This document shows positions 23,828-35,819 of a stretch of DNA of 64,000 bases, piece after piece. The first letter of the stretch is position 1; each line of letters starts with the position of its first letter. The stretch is from Bradyrhizobium manausense (GTDB taxonomy: Bacteria > Pseudomonadota > Alphaproteobacteria > Rhizobiales > Xanthobacteraceae). A model generated the notes under the pieces. That model did not search any database. It had not been told where the DNA came from and saw only the letters and a list, made by a program, of their open reading frames with translations. The position numbers and the translations under genes were made by a program. The DNA is taken from positions 1,516,870 through 1,580,869 of the forward strand of contig NZ_JAFCLG010000001.1 of NCBI RefSeq assembly GCF_018129685.1. The letters are read 5' to 3'.

Positions 23828-25153
23828 TCACGCGGGCTGTGATTTTAGCCCCGCTGCGGCCTGCGAGCCAGCCGCATCCGGCGGATGCCGAATGTGCCAG
23901 GCCAGTGTAACGGCAAGGACCGCCGTCGCGGCGAGGTTGTTGCCCCAGGCCTGGAAGGCGTTGGGAAACGGCGGCAGCGACAGCAGCATGAGAATGCCGG
24001 CAGCGCCAAGCGCAAGCCAGGTTCCCAGCCGAACCCGCGGCCGCGGGTCGAAGGCGCCCCGATGCATCAATACGGTGAACGGCAGGAACAGCCACATGAA
24101 GTAGTATTGTCGCGCCAGCGGCGAGGCCACCGTCATCAGGCAGAACAGGATGCCGAGCTCTTCGGCGTCCGATCGCGCCGTTCGCTCTGCTTGCCGTGGC
24201 ATCACCGCGACGAAGCCGAGCCCGAGCAACACGGATATCGCCAGCACGATCCAGTTCGCCGTCCTGTAATCGACATCGATGATGTTCATCGTGCGCGGCG
24301 GTTTCTCCGGATCCTCCTGGTTATAGTTGATCGGCCTGACCAGACGATGCGTCACGGCGATGATGGACTGGTTGACCCATGACCAGTTCTGCTCGTCGCG
24401 CTGGCCAAAGCCCTTTTCCGAGCTCGATCCGACCATGCCCTGATACCAGGTGGCGAGCTCGGCGGCGTTGCGTTCGAAGCCGCGGATGGGTGCCGGCACG
24501 ACGTAGAGCAGGATGCCGATGAAAGCGAGCATGCTGACGGCCGCCGCCCACTGCTTCCGCCAGACCAGATAGGGCAGCACCGCGACCGGAAACACCTTGA
24601 TGGCGGTGGCAAGCGCGAACATGAAGCCTGCGAACCAGGCCTGCCGATGCCGAAGGCACCAGAACCCATACAGCATCATCGCCAGCAGCAGCAGGTTGGG
24701 CTGGCCCAGATCGAACATGTCGAACACGAAGGTCACGGTCGCGAACGCAGGCAGTGCTTCGAGCCAGGGGCCGGGCTTGCGATCCGAGCCGGTCATGGCA
24801 TTGGAGAGAATGCCTGTGTACCACCACGCGATCCCGTTCAGGACCGACAGCACGACATAGAGCGGGATCTTGCCGAACCAGCTCGGGATTGCCAGCAGGA
24901 TCGCCGGCAGCGGCGGGTAGATATAGGCAAACGTCTCGGTGACTTTTGGATAGAGCGGCGCACCGTCCAGCACCTGCTGCCCGGCCCAGTACCACAGCGA
25001 ATAATCCTTGGTCTTGCCGCGGCCAAAGATCTCGGGACCCAGGACATCGGTGGTCAGGATCAGACAGCAGAACAAGAAGAGCAGGTCGAGCGGCGCGCGC
25101 AGCGAGAGAGATCGAAGCGTGCCGGGTTTGTTGGGCGAACGGGCTGGGGTCAC
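23828..25153 (-). CDS. DUF2029 (GT87-like) membrane mannosyltransferase family protein
   Basis: A 441-residue polytopic protein. The family signature after the first helix is present: DYSLWYWAGQQVLDGAPLYPKVTETFAYIYPPLPAILL. FDLGQPNLLLLAMMLYGFWCLR and FALATAIKVFPVAVLPYLVWRK follow. These are typical of DUF2029/GT87 enzymes, which use polyprenyl-phosphate mannose in actinobacteria. The role in alphaproteobacteria is less clear, probably an envelope glycan. About ten membrane helices are visible. It lies 27 bases upstream of the peptidase gene and may share its transcript. Confidence 0.88.
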   Translation of the reverse strand: MTPARSPNKPGTLRSLSLRAPLDLLFLFCCLILTTDVLGPEIFGRGKTKDYSLWYWAGQQVLDGAPLYPKVTETFAYIYPPLPAILLAIPSWFGKIPLYVVLSVLNGIAWWYTGILSNAMTGSDRKPGPWLEALPAFATVTFVFDMFDLGQPNLLLLAMMLYGFWCLRHRQAWFAGFMFALATAIKVFPVAVLPYLVWRKQWAAAVSMLAFIGILLYVVPAPIRGFERNAAELATWYQGMVGSSSEKGFGQRDEQNWSWVNQSIIAVTHRLVRPINYNQEDPEKPPRTMNIIDVDYRTANWIVLAISVLLGLGFVAVMPRQAERTARSDAEELGILFCLMTVASPLARQYYFMWLFLPFTVLMHRGAFDPRPRVRLGTWLALGAAGILMLLSLPPFPNAFQAWGNNLAATAVLAVTLAWHIRHPPDAAGSQAAAGLKSQPA

Positions 25154-25290
25154 AATGCCTTCAATCTGCGGCCGGGCGTGGGTCGATATATGTCTACCCA
25201 GACACAGGCCGCAAGTCTGCCCCTCCCTCCCACAGGCGCCGGGTGAGCTGCGGCGGCGCAGAAAGCCGCTTCAAGAACGTCCTTGCCTGC

Positions 25291-26913
25291 CTACCTTCGG
25301 AGCAATCCGCCGAGCGCGCCACGGACCAGCGCCCGGCCGACCGAGCTGCCAAGCTGGCCGCCGACCGACTTGCCGAGATCAGCCACGACGCCGCCGACCA
25401 CCTTGTCGGTGACCGTGCGCGTCACGTCGCGCGCAATGCGCTGCCCCGTCGTCAGCCGGTTGCGCCCGGTATTGGTACCGAAGATGGTGCCGACCATCGC
25501 GCCGATCTGGCCGAGAACTCCGCCGCCGCTGCCGCCGGCCTGACCGTCGGCCGTCGCAGCGGTGCCCGCGAGCCGCTTCTGGATGATCTCATAGGCCGAC
25601 TCGGCATCGATAGCGGTGTCGTATTTGCCCTTGACCGGGCTCGCATCCATGATCGCCTTGCGCTCCTCCGGCGTGATGGGTCCGATGCGGGCCGAAGGCG
25701 GGCGGATCAGGACCCGCTCGACCATCGCCGGCGTGCCGTTGCCTTCGAGGAACGACACCAGCGCTTCGCCCTTGCCGAGCTCCATGATCACTTTGGCCGT
25801 GTCGAGCTTGGGGTTGGGCCGGAAGGTCTGGGCGGCGGCGGCGACCGCCTTCTGGTCGCGCGGGGTGAAGGCACGCAACGCATGCTGCACCCGGTTGCCC
25901 ATCTGCCCGAGCACGCGATCAGGCACGTCGATCGGGTTTTGGGTGACGAAATAGACGCCGACGCCCTTGGAGCGGATCAGGCGAACAACCTGCTCGATCT
26001 TGTCCATCAGCGCCTTCGGCGCATCGTTGAACAGCAGATGCGCCTCGTCGAAGAAGAACACCAGCTTGGGCTTGGGCAGGTCGCCGGCCTCGGGCAATTC
26101 CTCGAACAGCTCTGACAGCATCCACAGCAGGAATGTCGCGTAAAGCCGCGGGCTCTGCATCAGCTTGTCGGCGACGAGGATGTTGACCATGCCGCGGCCG
26201 TCGCGGTCGGTCTTCATGAAATCCTTCAGGGTCAGCGCCGGCTCGCCGAAGAATTTGGCGCCACCCTGGTTCTCCAGCACGAGCAGCTGACGCTGGATGG
26301 TGCCGACGGTCGCCCTGGTGACGTTGCCAAAGCCCTGGGCGGCTTTGCGGATCGGCGCGAGCGGATCTTCCTCCGCATCAGGCCCTTTCTTGCCGCTATC
26401 GGGCACGATCGCGTCGAGCAGCGCCCGCAGATCCTTCATGTCGATCAAGGCAAGGCCGTTGTCGTCGGCAACGCGGAAAGCGACGTTGAGCACACCTTCC
26501 TGCACATCGTTGAGATCGAGCATGCGGGCCAGAAGCAGCGGACCCATCTCGGTGATGGTGGCGCGCACCGGATGGCCTTGCTCGCCGAACACATCCCAGA
26601 ACACCGTCGAGAACTGATCGGGCTGGAAATTCAGCCCCATCTCGCTGGCGCGCTTGACGATGAAATCTTTTGCCTCCCCGACCTCGGAGATGCCGGAGAG
26701 ATCGCCCTTGATGTCGGCGGCGAACACCGGAACACCCGCCCGCGCAAATCCCTCCGCCATCACTTGCAGCGTGACCGTCTTGCCCGTTCCGGTCGCGCCG
26801 GTCACGAGGCCGTGGCGATTGGCAAGCGCCAATGTCAGCCAGGCCAGCTCGTCTCCCTTGCCGACGAAGATCTTGTCGTCGGTATCGCCGAGCTTATTGT
26901 CCTGCGCCGCCAT
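25291..26913 (-). CDS. HerA-like helicase / DUF853 ATPase
   Basis: A 540-residue cytoplasmic ATPase of the DUF853 family. The Walker A motif [16 protein letters not shown] is near residue 36 and the Walker B motif [13 protein letters not shown] near residue 250. [33 protein letters not shown] matches the sensor and arginine-finger region of HerA/FtsK-type motors. Members are proposed to handle DNA, but their job is unproven. The ATG at 26913 was used rather than a GTG one codon upstream. The C-terminal glycine-rich segment ([16 protein letters not shown]) is low-complexity and may be membrane-associating. Confidence 0.93.
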   Translation of the reverse strand: MAAQDNKLGDTDDKIFVGKGDELAWLTLALANRHGLVTGATGTGKTVTLQVMAEGFARAGVPVFAADIKGDLSGISEVGEAKDFIVKRASEMGLNFQPDQFSTVFWDVFGEQGHPVRATITEMGPLLLARMLDLNDVQEGVLNVAFRVADDNGLALIDMKDLRALLDAIVPDSGKKGPDAEEDPLAPIRKAAQGFGNVTRATVGTIQRQLLVLENQGGAKFFGEPALTLKDFMKTDRDGRGMVNILVADKLMQSPRLYATFLLWMLSELFEELPEAGDLPKPKLVFFFDEAHLLFNDAPKALMDKIEQVVRLIRSKGVGVYFVTQNPIDVPDRVLGQMGNRVQHALRAFTPRDQKAVAAAAQTFRPNPKLDTAKVIMELGKGEALVSFLEGNGTPAMVERVLIRPPSARIGPITPEERKAIMDASPVKGKYDTAIDAESAYEIIQKRLAGTAATADGQAGGSGGGVLGQIGAMVGTIFGTNTGRNRLTTGQRIARDVTRTVTDKVVGGVVADLGKSVGGQLGSSVGRALVRGALGGLLRR

Positions 26914-27261
26914 CACTCTCTCTATCTCTGTTGGTTTCGCGTATTGAAACTCAGGCCCAACCAGTTCCGTAGTTTAACGCATGTCGCAAGCCGATTGAAA
27001 CCGTTCAAGACGGCATCGATTTGCGACATTGTCGGAGATAACGCGCACGGCATGCGCCAAAAGTCGGAAGCGCGCATTCGCAGCGCGGCAATTTTTCATG
27101 AATTTCTTCTCTGCTCTTGCATCGCTGCAACACTCTTCGCGTCTTAGAGAATGAATCGGATCGTCGCGTGCGTTCATCGCTTGTATTTCACATCACACCG
27201 GCTCAAGATCACTTTTTGAAACAATACTCCGGCATGTGAACCGGCTGAGGGGCGGGCCAAT
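26914..27261. other. 348-base intergenic region
   Basis: This lies between the divergent DUF853 ATPase and the small helical protein at 27262. ACCGGCTCAAG (27200) and ACCGGCTGAGG (27240) are imperfect direct repeats flanking an AT-rich stretch that may be the promoter of the plus-strand gene. No RNA gene or terminator was recognised. Confidence 0.4.
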
Positions 27262-27627
27262 ATGGACGAGCTGATCGGGCGGCTGGCGACAAACGCCAGC
27301 ATGGATAGTGCTGTCGCTGAAAAGACCGTCGGCATTATTTTGGGCTTCCTTCGCAGCGAAGGTCCGTCCGACAGCGTGCAGGCCCTGATCGACCACATCC
27401 CCGGTGCAGAAGGCGCGATCGAAGCATCAAGGAACGGCGGCGGACTGTCGCGGCTGATGGGCGGCGGGCTGATGGCCGTCGGCACGCGCCTGATGGGTCT
27501 CGGCCTTGGCGTGTCCGACATCCAGAACGTGGCACGTGAACTATTCCGCTACGGCCGAGACAAAATCGGAGCGGATCAGATGGGCAAGATCATCGCAGGG
27601 ACGCCGGGCCTTAGCCAGTTCGCCTGA
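27262..27627 (+). CDS. Small helical protein (DUF2267/DUF2780-like)
   Basis: A 121-residue protein. The N-terminal helices MDELIGRLATNASMDSAVAEKTVGIILGFLRSEG and the middle glycine-rich segment LSRLMGGGLMAVGTRLMGLGLG are followed by GVSDIQNVARELFRYGRDKIG. The layout resembles small DUF2267/DUF2780-type proteins, but the match is from memory and not firm. It is followed 26 bases later by a DUF4332 gene, probably in the same transcript. Confidence 0.8.
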   Translation: MDELIGRLATNASMDSAVAEKTVGIILGFLRSEGPSDSVQALIDHIPGAEGAIEASRNGGGLSRLMGGGLMAVGTRLMGLGLGVSDIQNVARELFRYGRDKIGADQMGKIIAGTPGLSQFA

Positions 27628-27653
27628 AGCTGCCGTATTTCACATCGAGTATC

Positions 27654-28061
27654 ATGACATATCCGATCTCCGAGATTGAGGGCCTGCCAGCCTTTGCCGC
27701 CAACAAGCTGAAGGCGCAAGGTATCCGCACCACCGACGCATTGCTGGAAGCCGCGAGCACCGCCAAGGGGCGCAAGGCGCTCTCGGCCAAGACGGGCATC
27801 AGCGAGCAGCAGCTCCTGGAATGGGCCAACGTCTCCGACTACATGCGTATTCCCGGCATGGGCCGGGCCAAAGTGGGCCTGGTCCGCGCCGCTGGCGTGA
27901 CCACCGTGCGCGAGCTCGCCTATCGGAACCCAGCAAGGCTGGCGCAAAGCATGCGCGAGGTCAACGACCGGAAGAAGCTCGTCCGTATCCTGCCATCCGA
28001 AAAGTCGGTCGGCGACATCATCGCCAAGGCGAGGAAGCTGCCGCCGAAGATTACGTATTAG
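27654..28061 (+). CDS. DUF4332 helix-hairpin-helix protein
   Basis: A 135-residue protein of the DUF4332 family. Two helix-hairpin-helix units are visible: ISEIEGLPAFAANKLKAQGIRTTDALLEA and YMRIPGMGRAKVGLVRAAGVTTVRELA. This fold usually contacts DNA or other proteins without sequence specificity. Its role is unknown. It follows the small helical protein by 26 bases. A dispersed inverted repeat begins 15 bases after its stop. Confidence 0.9.
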   Translation: MTYPISEIEGLPAFAANKLKAQGIRTTDALLEAASTAKGRKALSAKTGISEQQLLEWANVSDYMRIPGMGRAKVGLVRAAGVTTVRELAYRNPARLAQSMREVNDRKKLVRILPSEKSVGDIIAKARKLPPKITY

Positions 28062-28075
28062 GGCAAGCCGCCTCT

Positions 28076-28219
28076 CCGTCATCCTGAGGTGCGAGTGGCG
28101 CGATGCAAAGCATCGCGCCGGGAGCCTCGAAGGATGCACGGCCACGCTGCCGCCACGCGGAGAGAGCCGGGCGTCGCCCTTCGAGGCTCGCCGAAGAGGC
28201 GAGCACCTCAGGGTGACGG
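28076..28219. repeat. Dispersed inverted repeat (CCGTCATCCTGAGGTGC family)
   Basis: CCGTCATCCTGAGGTGC at the left and GCACCTCAGGGTGACGG at the right are near-perfect inverted arms. Inner palindromes are GGCGCGATGC/GCATCGCGCC and CTTCGAGG/CCTCGAAG. A shorter copy of the same family lies in the opposite orientation at 39040-39099. Confidence 0.85.
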
Positions 28220-28288
28220 TCAAACAGTGGCGTAGGCTGCTGCCCAATCCCGTCTTGACTCCCCCTCCGCTACCGCTAAACGGGCCGC

Positions 28289-29140
28289 ATGAACGCCTCG
28301 CCCTCCCCATCCGTCCCGCCCGCCGGGCCTGACGTGCTGCGGACGCTGCTGGAACGGCCTCTTCCGGCGGTGATGGGCGTGCTCAACGTGACGCCGGATT
28401 CCTTTTCCGACGGCGGAGACTTCATTGCTCCGCACCGGGCGCTCGAAAGGGCGCGGACGATGATCGACGCCGGCGCCGACATCATCGATATCGGCGCCGA
28501 ATCCACCCGCCCTTACAGGGGCGCCCAGCCGGTCACGGCCGCGGACGAACTGGCCCGGCTGAAACCGGTGCTATCGGACATCGTCGCGCTTGGCGTGCCT
28601 GTTTCGATCGACAGCATGAAGGCGGACGTCGTGGCATTCGCACTTGATCTGGGTGTGGCCATCGCCAATGACGTCTGGGGGTTGCAGCGCGACGCCGGCA
28701 TGGCGCCGCTGATCGCCGCACGAGGCGCTCCCGTCATCGTCATGCACAACCGCGAGAGCGTCGATTCCGCCATCGACATCGTCGCCGACATGAAGGCATT
28801 TTTCCTGCGCTCGCTCGATATCGCGGCGAAAGCCGGAATCGCACGCGACAAGATCGTCCTGGATCCCGGCATCGGCTTCGGCAAGACCGCCGAGCAGAGC
28901 ATGATCGCGCTGGCGCGCCTGGGCGAGCTCGACACGTTCGGCCTGCCGGTGCTGGTCGGCGCCTCCCGCAAGCGTTTCATCGCCTCGGTGTCGCCGTCGG
29001 AGCCATCGGGGCGGCTCGGCGGCTCGATCGCCGCGCATCTGATCGCCGCGCAGAAGGGCGCCAGGATCATCCGGACCCATGACGTCGCCGAGACCGTGCA
29101 GGCGCTGCGGGTCGCCAACGCAATCGAGAGCAAGCAATGA
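28289..29140 (+). CDS. folP: Dihydropteroate synthase
   Basis: A 283-residue enzyme that joins p-aminobenzoate to dihydropterin pyrophosphate in folate synthesis. Signatures: VMGVLNVTPDSFSDGGDF, then ADIIDIGAESTRP, IANDVWGLQRD, VIVMHN, DPGIGFGKT and PVLVGASRKRF. These cover the pterin- and sulfonamide-binding loops, so an intact target is expected. The stop overlaps the folB start by four bases. It is the first gene of folP-folB-folK. Confidence 0.97.
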   Translation: MNASPSPSVPPAGPDVLRTLLERPLPAVMGVLNVTPDSFSDGGDFIAPHRALERARTMIDAGADIIDIGAESTRPYRGAQPVTAADELARLKPVLSDIVALGVPVSIDSMKADVVAFALDLGVAIANDVWGLQRDAGMAPLIAARGAPVIVMHNRESVDSAIDIVADMKAFFLRSLDIAAKAGIARDKIVLDPGIGFGKTAEQSMIALARLGELDTFGLPVLVGASRKRFIASVSPSEPSGRLGGSIAAHLIAAQKGARIIRTHDVAETVQALRVANAIESKQ

Positions 29141-29505
29141 CCGACACGATCTTCGTCACCGGCCTGTCGATCCATGCCCGCCATGGCGTGATGGATCACG
29201 AAACCGAAGTCGGCCAGCGCTTCGTCATCGATCTCGAACTCTACACTGATTTGTCGGAGCCTGCGCGCAGCGACCGGCTCGCCGATACGGTCTCCTATGC
29301 CGATGTCGTGGCGACCACCACGGCGGCGTTCAAAAACACCAATTACAGGCTGTTGGAGCGCGCAGCGGGCGCCGTCGCCGACGCCATCCTTGCGAACTTT
29401 CCGCGCATCCGCGCGGTGAAGATCACCGTGCACAAGCCGCATGCGCCGATCGCCGCGATCTTCGACGACGTCGGGATCATGCTCACGCGCTCGCGGCACC
29501 CCTGA
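29137..29505 (+). CDS. folB: Dihydroneopterin aldolase
   Basis: A 122-residue enzyme converting dihydroneopterin to hydroxymethyl-dihydropterin and glycolaldehyde. Motifs: IFVTGLSIHARHGVMDHETEVGQRFVIDLEL (the family opening with the catalytic Glu), TVSYADV and LLERAAGAVADAIL. A conserved VKITVHKPHAPI strand closes the domain. It is translationally coupled to folP by an ATGA overlap and followed one base later by the folK ATG. Confidence 0.96.
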   Translation: MTDTIFVTGLSIHARHGVMDHETEVGQRFVIDLELYTDLSEPARSDRLADTVSYADVVATTTAAFKNTNYRLLERAAGAVADAILANFPRIRAVKITVHKPHAPIAAIFDDVGIMLTRSRHP

Positions 29506-29506
29506 C

Positions 29507-29998
29507 ATGGGAAACGTACTGATCGCCCTCGGCGGCAATGTCGGCGATGTCCGCGCGACATTCAAGAAGGCGATCGCCCATGTCTGCGGCATGGCGCAAG
29601 CCGCAATGATCGCGCGCTCGTCGGACTACGCGACGCCGCCCTGGGGCGACGAGGACCAGGATCCCTTCATCAATGCCTGCGTCGAGATCGAGACCGACCT
29701 CGATCCGCACGCGCTCTTGTTCGTCATGCAGAAGGTCGAGCAGAAATTCGGCCGCATCAGGGACAAGGAGCGGCGCTGGGGCCCGCGCACGCTCGATCTC
29801 GACATGATCGCCTATGACGATGTGGCGATGAAAAAGCCCGACCTGACCCTGCCGCATCCGCGGCTGTTCGAGCGCGCCTTCGTGCTGGTGCCGCTCGCCG
29901 AAATCGCGCCGGACCGCGTGATCTCAGGCATTCGTGTGCGTGACGCGCTCGCCAGCGTCTCAACGCAAGGCATTGAGCGGCTTCCGGATACCGGTTAA
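29507..29998 (+). CDS. folK: 6-hydroxymethyl-7,8-dihydropterin pyrophosphokinase
   Basis: A 163-residue kinase supplying dihydropterin pyrophosphate to FolP. Hallmarks are the opening VLIALGGNVGDV, SSDYATPPWGDEDQDPFINACVEIET, and the ATP- and metal-binding stretch RRWGPRTLDLDMIAYDD. The LPHPRLFERAFVLVPLAEIAPD block completes the fold. The ATG at 29507 is chosen because it begins the family sequence; the frame extends upstream inside folB without similarity. The order folP-folB-folK follows the reverse of the reaction order. Confidence 0.96.
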   Translation: MGNVLIALGGNVGDVRATFKKAIAHVCGMAQAAMIARSSDYATPPWGDEDQDPFINACVEIETDLDPHALLFVMQKVEQKFGRIRDKERRWGPRTLDLDMIAYDDVAMKKPDLTLPHPRLFERAFVLVPLAEIAPDRVISGIRVRDALASVSTQGIERLPDTG

Positions 29999-30079
29999 CC
30001 AAAATCGACCGTTTGCAGGGACGGCCCGCCGTGGCAAATTCGCCTGCGCATAACAAGATGTTCGGGAGCCCTTGGCCGT

Positions 30080-31954
30080 ATGACCTCCGTAACTGACGAT
30101 CTGCCGCTGGCGGCCGATTTTCCCAAGGCGACGGACGCTGACTGGCGCAAGCTGGTCGACGGCGTGCTGAAGGGCGCGCCGTTCGAGAAGCTGGTCGGCA
30201 AGACTTATGACGGATTGAAGATCGAGCCGCTCTATCCGCGCGCCAAGGGCGCGCCGCTCACGACGGGGCGAGCGGCCGCTGCACCATGGTTGATCATGCA
30301 GCGGGTCGATCACCCCGATGCGGCGACAGCGAATGCGCAGGCCCTGCAGGATCTCGAGAATGGCGCCACGGGCCTCGAGATCGAGTTCGCCGGGGGGCCT
30401 GGCGCGCGCGGCTTTGGTGTCATCGACGCCAATCCGGCGACGCTGGAACGGCTGTTCGATGGTGTGTTCCTCGATGCCGGCGTCGCTATTGCGCTCAACC
30501 CGGTGGCCGGCCGGCAGGATGCCGGCACGCTGTTCGCCGATATGGTCGAGGCCAGGAAGCTCGATCCCGCCAAGATTGACGTGCGCTTCAACTATCAAGC
30601 CCTGAGCACATTCGCCGTGCGCGGCGGCGCGCTCGCGCAGTGGTCGGAGTACGAAACGCCGTTCGTGCGCATCGTGTCGGGCTTGGTCGGACGCGGCTTC
30701 AAAGGTCCGTTCGTACTCGCCGACGGCCGCCCCGTGCACGATTCCGGCGGTTCCGAGGCCCAGGAGCTGGCGTTCGCGCTGTCGCTTGCCGTCGCTTATC
30801 TGCGCATGCTCGAGCGCGGCGGCATCGATCTCGATGCCGCGCGCAATGCGATTTCGTTCCGGCTCTGCGCCGACGCCGATCAGTTCCTGACCATGGCCAA
30901 GTTCCGGGCGTTACGGCAGCTGTGGGCCCGCATCGAGCAGGCGTGCGGCCTCGCACCTCGACCGGCTTTCATCGCAGCCGAGACCGCCTGGCGCATGCTG
31001 ACGCAGCGCGATCCCTACGTGAACATGCTGCGTGCAACGATGGCAACGTTCGCGGCCGGACTTGCCGGTGCCAACGCGATCACCGTGCTGCCGCACACGC
31101 TGGCGCGCGGACTGCCCGATGCCTTCGCTCGGCGCGTTGCGCGCAACACCCAACTCCTGCTGCTGGAAGAGAGCAACCTTGCCAAGGTCAGCGACCCCGC
31201 GGCGGGATCCGGCGGCATCGAGACGTTGACGGCGCAGCTCTGCGAGGCGGCCTGGGCCTTGTTCCAGGAGAGCGAGAAAGCCGGCGGCGCTTTCGCCGCG
31301 CTCCAGCAGGGCCTGTTCCAGGGCAAGATCGCCGCAACGCGCAAGGCGCGCGAAGCCAACATCGCAAAGCGCCGCGACGTGCTGACCGGCGCCAGCGAGT
31401 TTCCCAATCTGCACGAGGCCGACGCCACCGTGCTGGACGTGCAGCCTGCCGCGCCGACGTCCCTGGGCGAGCCCAAATGCAAGTTCGACGCGCTTGTGCC
31501 GATGCGCCTCGCCGCGCCGTTCGAAGCGCTGCGCGACAAATCCGATGCTGTGCTGAAGACGCGCGGCAAACGCCCGGGCGTGTTCCTGGCCAATCTCGGC
31601 ACGCCGGCCGATTTCACCGCGCGCGCGACCTTTGCAAAAAGCTTCTTCGAGACGGGCGGCATCCAGGCGGTCGACGGCGAAGGGTTTGGCGATCCGGCCA
31701 AGCTGGCTGATGCCTTCAGGGCGTCCGGCGCCGCACTCGCATGCCTTTGTTCCAGCGACAAGGTCTATGCGGAACAGGCCGAAGCCGCCGCGAAGGCCCT
31801 GCAAACGGCCGGCGCGCGACATATCTATCTGGCAGGTCGCCCGGCTGAAGCCGAGGCGGCACTGCGGGCCGCCGGTGTCACAGGATTCGTCTTCGCCGGG
31901 TGTGACGCGCTCGCCACGCTGCAAGATGCTTATATGCGATTGGACCAGGCATGA
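30080..31954 (+). CDS. mutA: Methylmalonyl-CoA mutase small subunit
   Basis: A 624-residue protein with a catalytic-type TIM barrel (for example IEPLYPRAKGAP, RVDHPDAATANAQALQDLENGATGLEIEF, IDVRFNYQALSTFAVRG). The degenerate C-terminal cobalamin-like domain lacks the DxHxxG motif. That fits the non-catalytic partner of the heterodimeric enzyme. With MutB it isomerises (R)-methylmalonyl-CoA to succinyl-CoA, the last step of propionyl-CoA use. Its stop overlaps the next gene by four bases. An 81-base gap to folK leaves room for its own promoter. Confidence 0.94.
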   Translation: MTSVTDDLPLAADFPKATDADWRKLVDGVLKGAPFEKLVGKTYDGLKIEPLYPRAKGAPLTTGRAAAAPWLIMQRVDHPDAATANAQALQDLENGATGLEIEFAGGPGARGFGVIDANPATLERLFDGVFLDAGVAIALNPVAGRQDAGTLFADMVEARKLDPAKIDVRFNYQALSTFAVRGGALAQWSEYETPFVRIVSGLVGRGFKGPFVLADGRPVHDSGGSEAQELAFALSLAVAYLRMLERGGIDLDAARNAISFRLCADADQFLTMAKFRALRQLWARIEQACGLAPRPAFIAAETAWRMLTQRDPYVNMLRATMATFAAGLAGANAITVLPHTLARGLPDAFARRVARNTQLLLLEESNLAKVSDPAAGSGGIETLTAQLCEAAWALFQESEKAGGAFAALQQGLFQGKIAATRKAREANIAKRRDVLTGASEFPNLHEADATVLDVQPAAPTSLGEPKCKFDALVPMRLAAPFEALRDKSDAVLKTRGKRPGVFLANLGTPADFTARATFAKSFFETGGIQAVDGEGFGDPAKLADAFRASGAALACLCSSDKVYAEQAEAAAKALQTAGARHIYLAGRPAEAEAALRAAGVTGFVFAGCDALATLQDAYMRLDQA

Positions 31955-32415
31955 CCGACGCGAGCAAACCCGTTCTCACCGGCGGCTGCCAATGCGGCGC
32001 GGTGCGCTTTGCGATTTCGGCGACGCCCAACCGGGTTTCGATCTGCCATTGCCGGATGTGCCAGAAGGCAAGCGGCGCGCCGTTCGCCTCCTTCGCTGAC
32101 GTCAACCGCACCGATTTCGCATGGACCAGGGGACAGCCGTCCGCGTTCCGCTCCTCCTCGATCGCGATGCGCGATTTCTGCGCCGCGTGCGGCACGCCGC
32201 TGAGCTTCCGTCGCATCGACGGCGACCGGATCGAGATCATGACCGGCGCCTTCGACCGGCCCGACCGGCTGGTCCCGACGCGGCAATACGGAACTGAATC
32301 CCGCCTCGGCTGGGTGGTCGGCATCTCCAATTTGCCAAGCCAGACCACGCAGCAGAATTACGGGCCGGAGAAGATGGCGACCATCGTCAGCCATCAGCAT
32401 CCGGATCATGATTGA
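31951..32415 (+). CDS. GFA family (glutathione-dependent formaldehyde-activating-like) protein
   Basis: A 154-residue zinc protein of the GFA/CENP-V fold. Its cysteine motifs are GGCQCGAVRF, CHCRMCQKASG and FCAACGTPLSF. The founding enzyme was assigned to formaldehyde-glutathione adduct formation, but many members have no proven activity. It is inserted between the two mutase subunit genes with ATGA coupling to mutA and an eight-base overlap with the small membrane gene downstream. A link to acyl-CoA or aldehyde handling is conjecture. Confidence 0.9.
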   Translation: MTDASKPVLTGGCQCGAVRFAISATPNRVSICHCRMCQKASGAPFASFADVNRTDFAWTRGQPSAFRSSSIAMRDFCAACGTPLSFRRIDGDRIEIMTGAFDRPDRLVPTRQYGTESRLGWVVGISNLPSQTTQQNYGPEKMATIVSHQHPDHD

Positions 32416-32616
32416 GACAGTGATAGGCTATGCCATGCTTCAGCTGCTCGGCGGACTATTGCTCGGTTTTGCGGAAGTGAAGTTCGGAGGACTTTTCGCG
32501 CATATGCTGTGGAGCGGATCTGGCGCAATGACCAAGAGCCGGCTGGATGATCCAGTCTACAAGAAGAATTTGCAGAGGCTGATCGAGCACCATCGCAGCT
32601 TTGAGGATTCCAAGAA

Positions 32617-32620
<4 letters not shown>
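32408..32620 (+). CDS. Small membrane protein between the mutase genes
   Basis: A 70-residue protein with one or two hydrophobic segments ([29 protein letters not shown]) and a charged C-terminus ([19 protein letters not shown]). It overlaps the GFA gene by eight bases and the mutB start by four bases, so it is translated as part of the chain. I do not recognise the family. The tight coupling argues that it is real. Confidence 0.7.
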
Positions 32621-34773
<2,153 letters not shown>

Positions 34774-34948
34774 TTCCGCCGCCGTTGGGCTGCCCGCATC
34801 AAACCGGCGGGCCTGTTGCCGCGACAAATCTTCACGTCCCGGTGTTGACCGCCGCGCGTTCTGCGCCGGTTCATCTCGCGGTCATGATGCTCATACAGAC
34901 ATCCGAGCGCCGCTACAGCGGTCGGGTGCAGAATTGGTGGATATTGAC

Positions 34949-35746
34949 GTGACCTATCATCATCCAAACGCGCGGGCCGGGCTGCTCGCGATCCTGTCCG
35001 CCGTCGCAACGATTGCCGTGGCCTCCCCGGCTCTCGCCGCCGACCCCAAGCCGGACGCGATCGTCAAGAACAGGAACATCGAGGCGCGCGTCTTCCTCGA
35101 CGACAAGATCAAGGCCGATGCGCCGCTCGCAGCCGATTGTCTCGCCGAAGGCAGGAAGTGGCTCGACAAGAACACGGCTGACGCTGCCGCCTCGCGAAAA
35201 GAAGATCCGCAATTCTTCAGGGACGGCAGCTGGGACTTCGAGCGCAAATATTCGATTCGCTCGGTCGTTGCCGACCGCTATGTCAGCGTGCTTCGCGACG
35301 ACTACATGGACACCCATGGCGCCCATCCCAATACCGATGTGAACACGGTGCTTTGGGACAAGTCCGAGAACAAGCGCATCTCGATCCGCCCGTTCTTCAC
35401 CGAGACAGCCGATGGCGGCGCGACCATGAAGACGATGGTAAAGGCTGTGATCGCTTCGCTGAAAATCGAGAAGAAGAAGCGCGACACGAGCCAGACCGCG
35501 ACCGAGGAATGGTTCAAGGGCCTGGAGCCGAGCCTGCTCAAGATCGGCGCGGTGACGCTCGCGCCGTCGACCGAGACAGGCAAGAGCTCCGGCCTCACCT
35601 TCCACTATCCGCCCTATGCGGTCGGCGCTTACGCAGAAGGCCAATATGTCGCTTTTGTTCCGTGGGAGACGTTGAAGCCCTATGTCTCGCCGGAAGGGGC
35701 CCGCATCTTCGGGGGAGCACGGCCGAAGGCTGACGAGCAGGAATAG
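34949..35746 (+). CDS. Exported DUF3298/RsiV-like protein
   Basis: A 265-residue exported protein with a signal peptide (AGLLAILSAVATIAVASPALAADP). The mature domain follows the DUF4163/DUF3298 pattern: VLRDDYMDTHGAHPNTDVNTVLWDKSENKRISIRPFF, then LTFHYPPYAVGAYAEGQYVAFVPWETLKPYV. RsiV, which has this fold, is an anti-sigma factor that binds lysozyme, but this protein has no cytoplasmic anti-sigma part. The start is uncertain: GTG at 34949 has GGTGG eight bases upstream, and TTG or GTG at 34934 and 34937 are alternatives. It sits between mutB and meaB without an obvious link. Confidence 0.82.
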   Translation: MTYHHPNARAGLLAILSAVATIAVASPALAADPKPDAIVKNRNIEARVFLDDKIKADAPLAADCLAEGRKWLDKNTADAAASRKEDPQFFRDGSWDFERKYSIRSVVADRYVSVLRDDYMDTHGAHPNTDVNTVLWDKSENKRISIRPFFTETADGGATMKTMVKAVIASLKIEKKKRDTSQTATEEWFKGLEPSLLKIGAVTLAPSTETGKSSGLTFHYPPYAVGAYAEGQYVAFVPWETLKPYVSPEGARIFGGARPKADEQE

Positions 35747-35819
35747 GGACTGAACCCGGACGTCGCCACCAGGCTGACCGAAGCCCCGAAGAAGGGGTAG
35801 GCCTGATCTGCCAAAGCGC

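Noticed and set aside
29999..30079. A cobalamin riboswitch upstream of mutA
   Set aside because: The gap is only 81 bases and lacks a B12-box-like conserved sequence; B12 riboswitches also usually control synthesis or transport genes.
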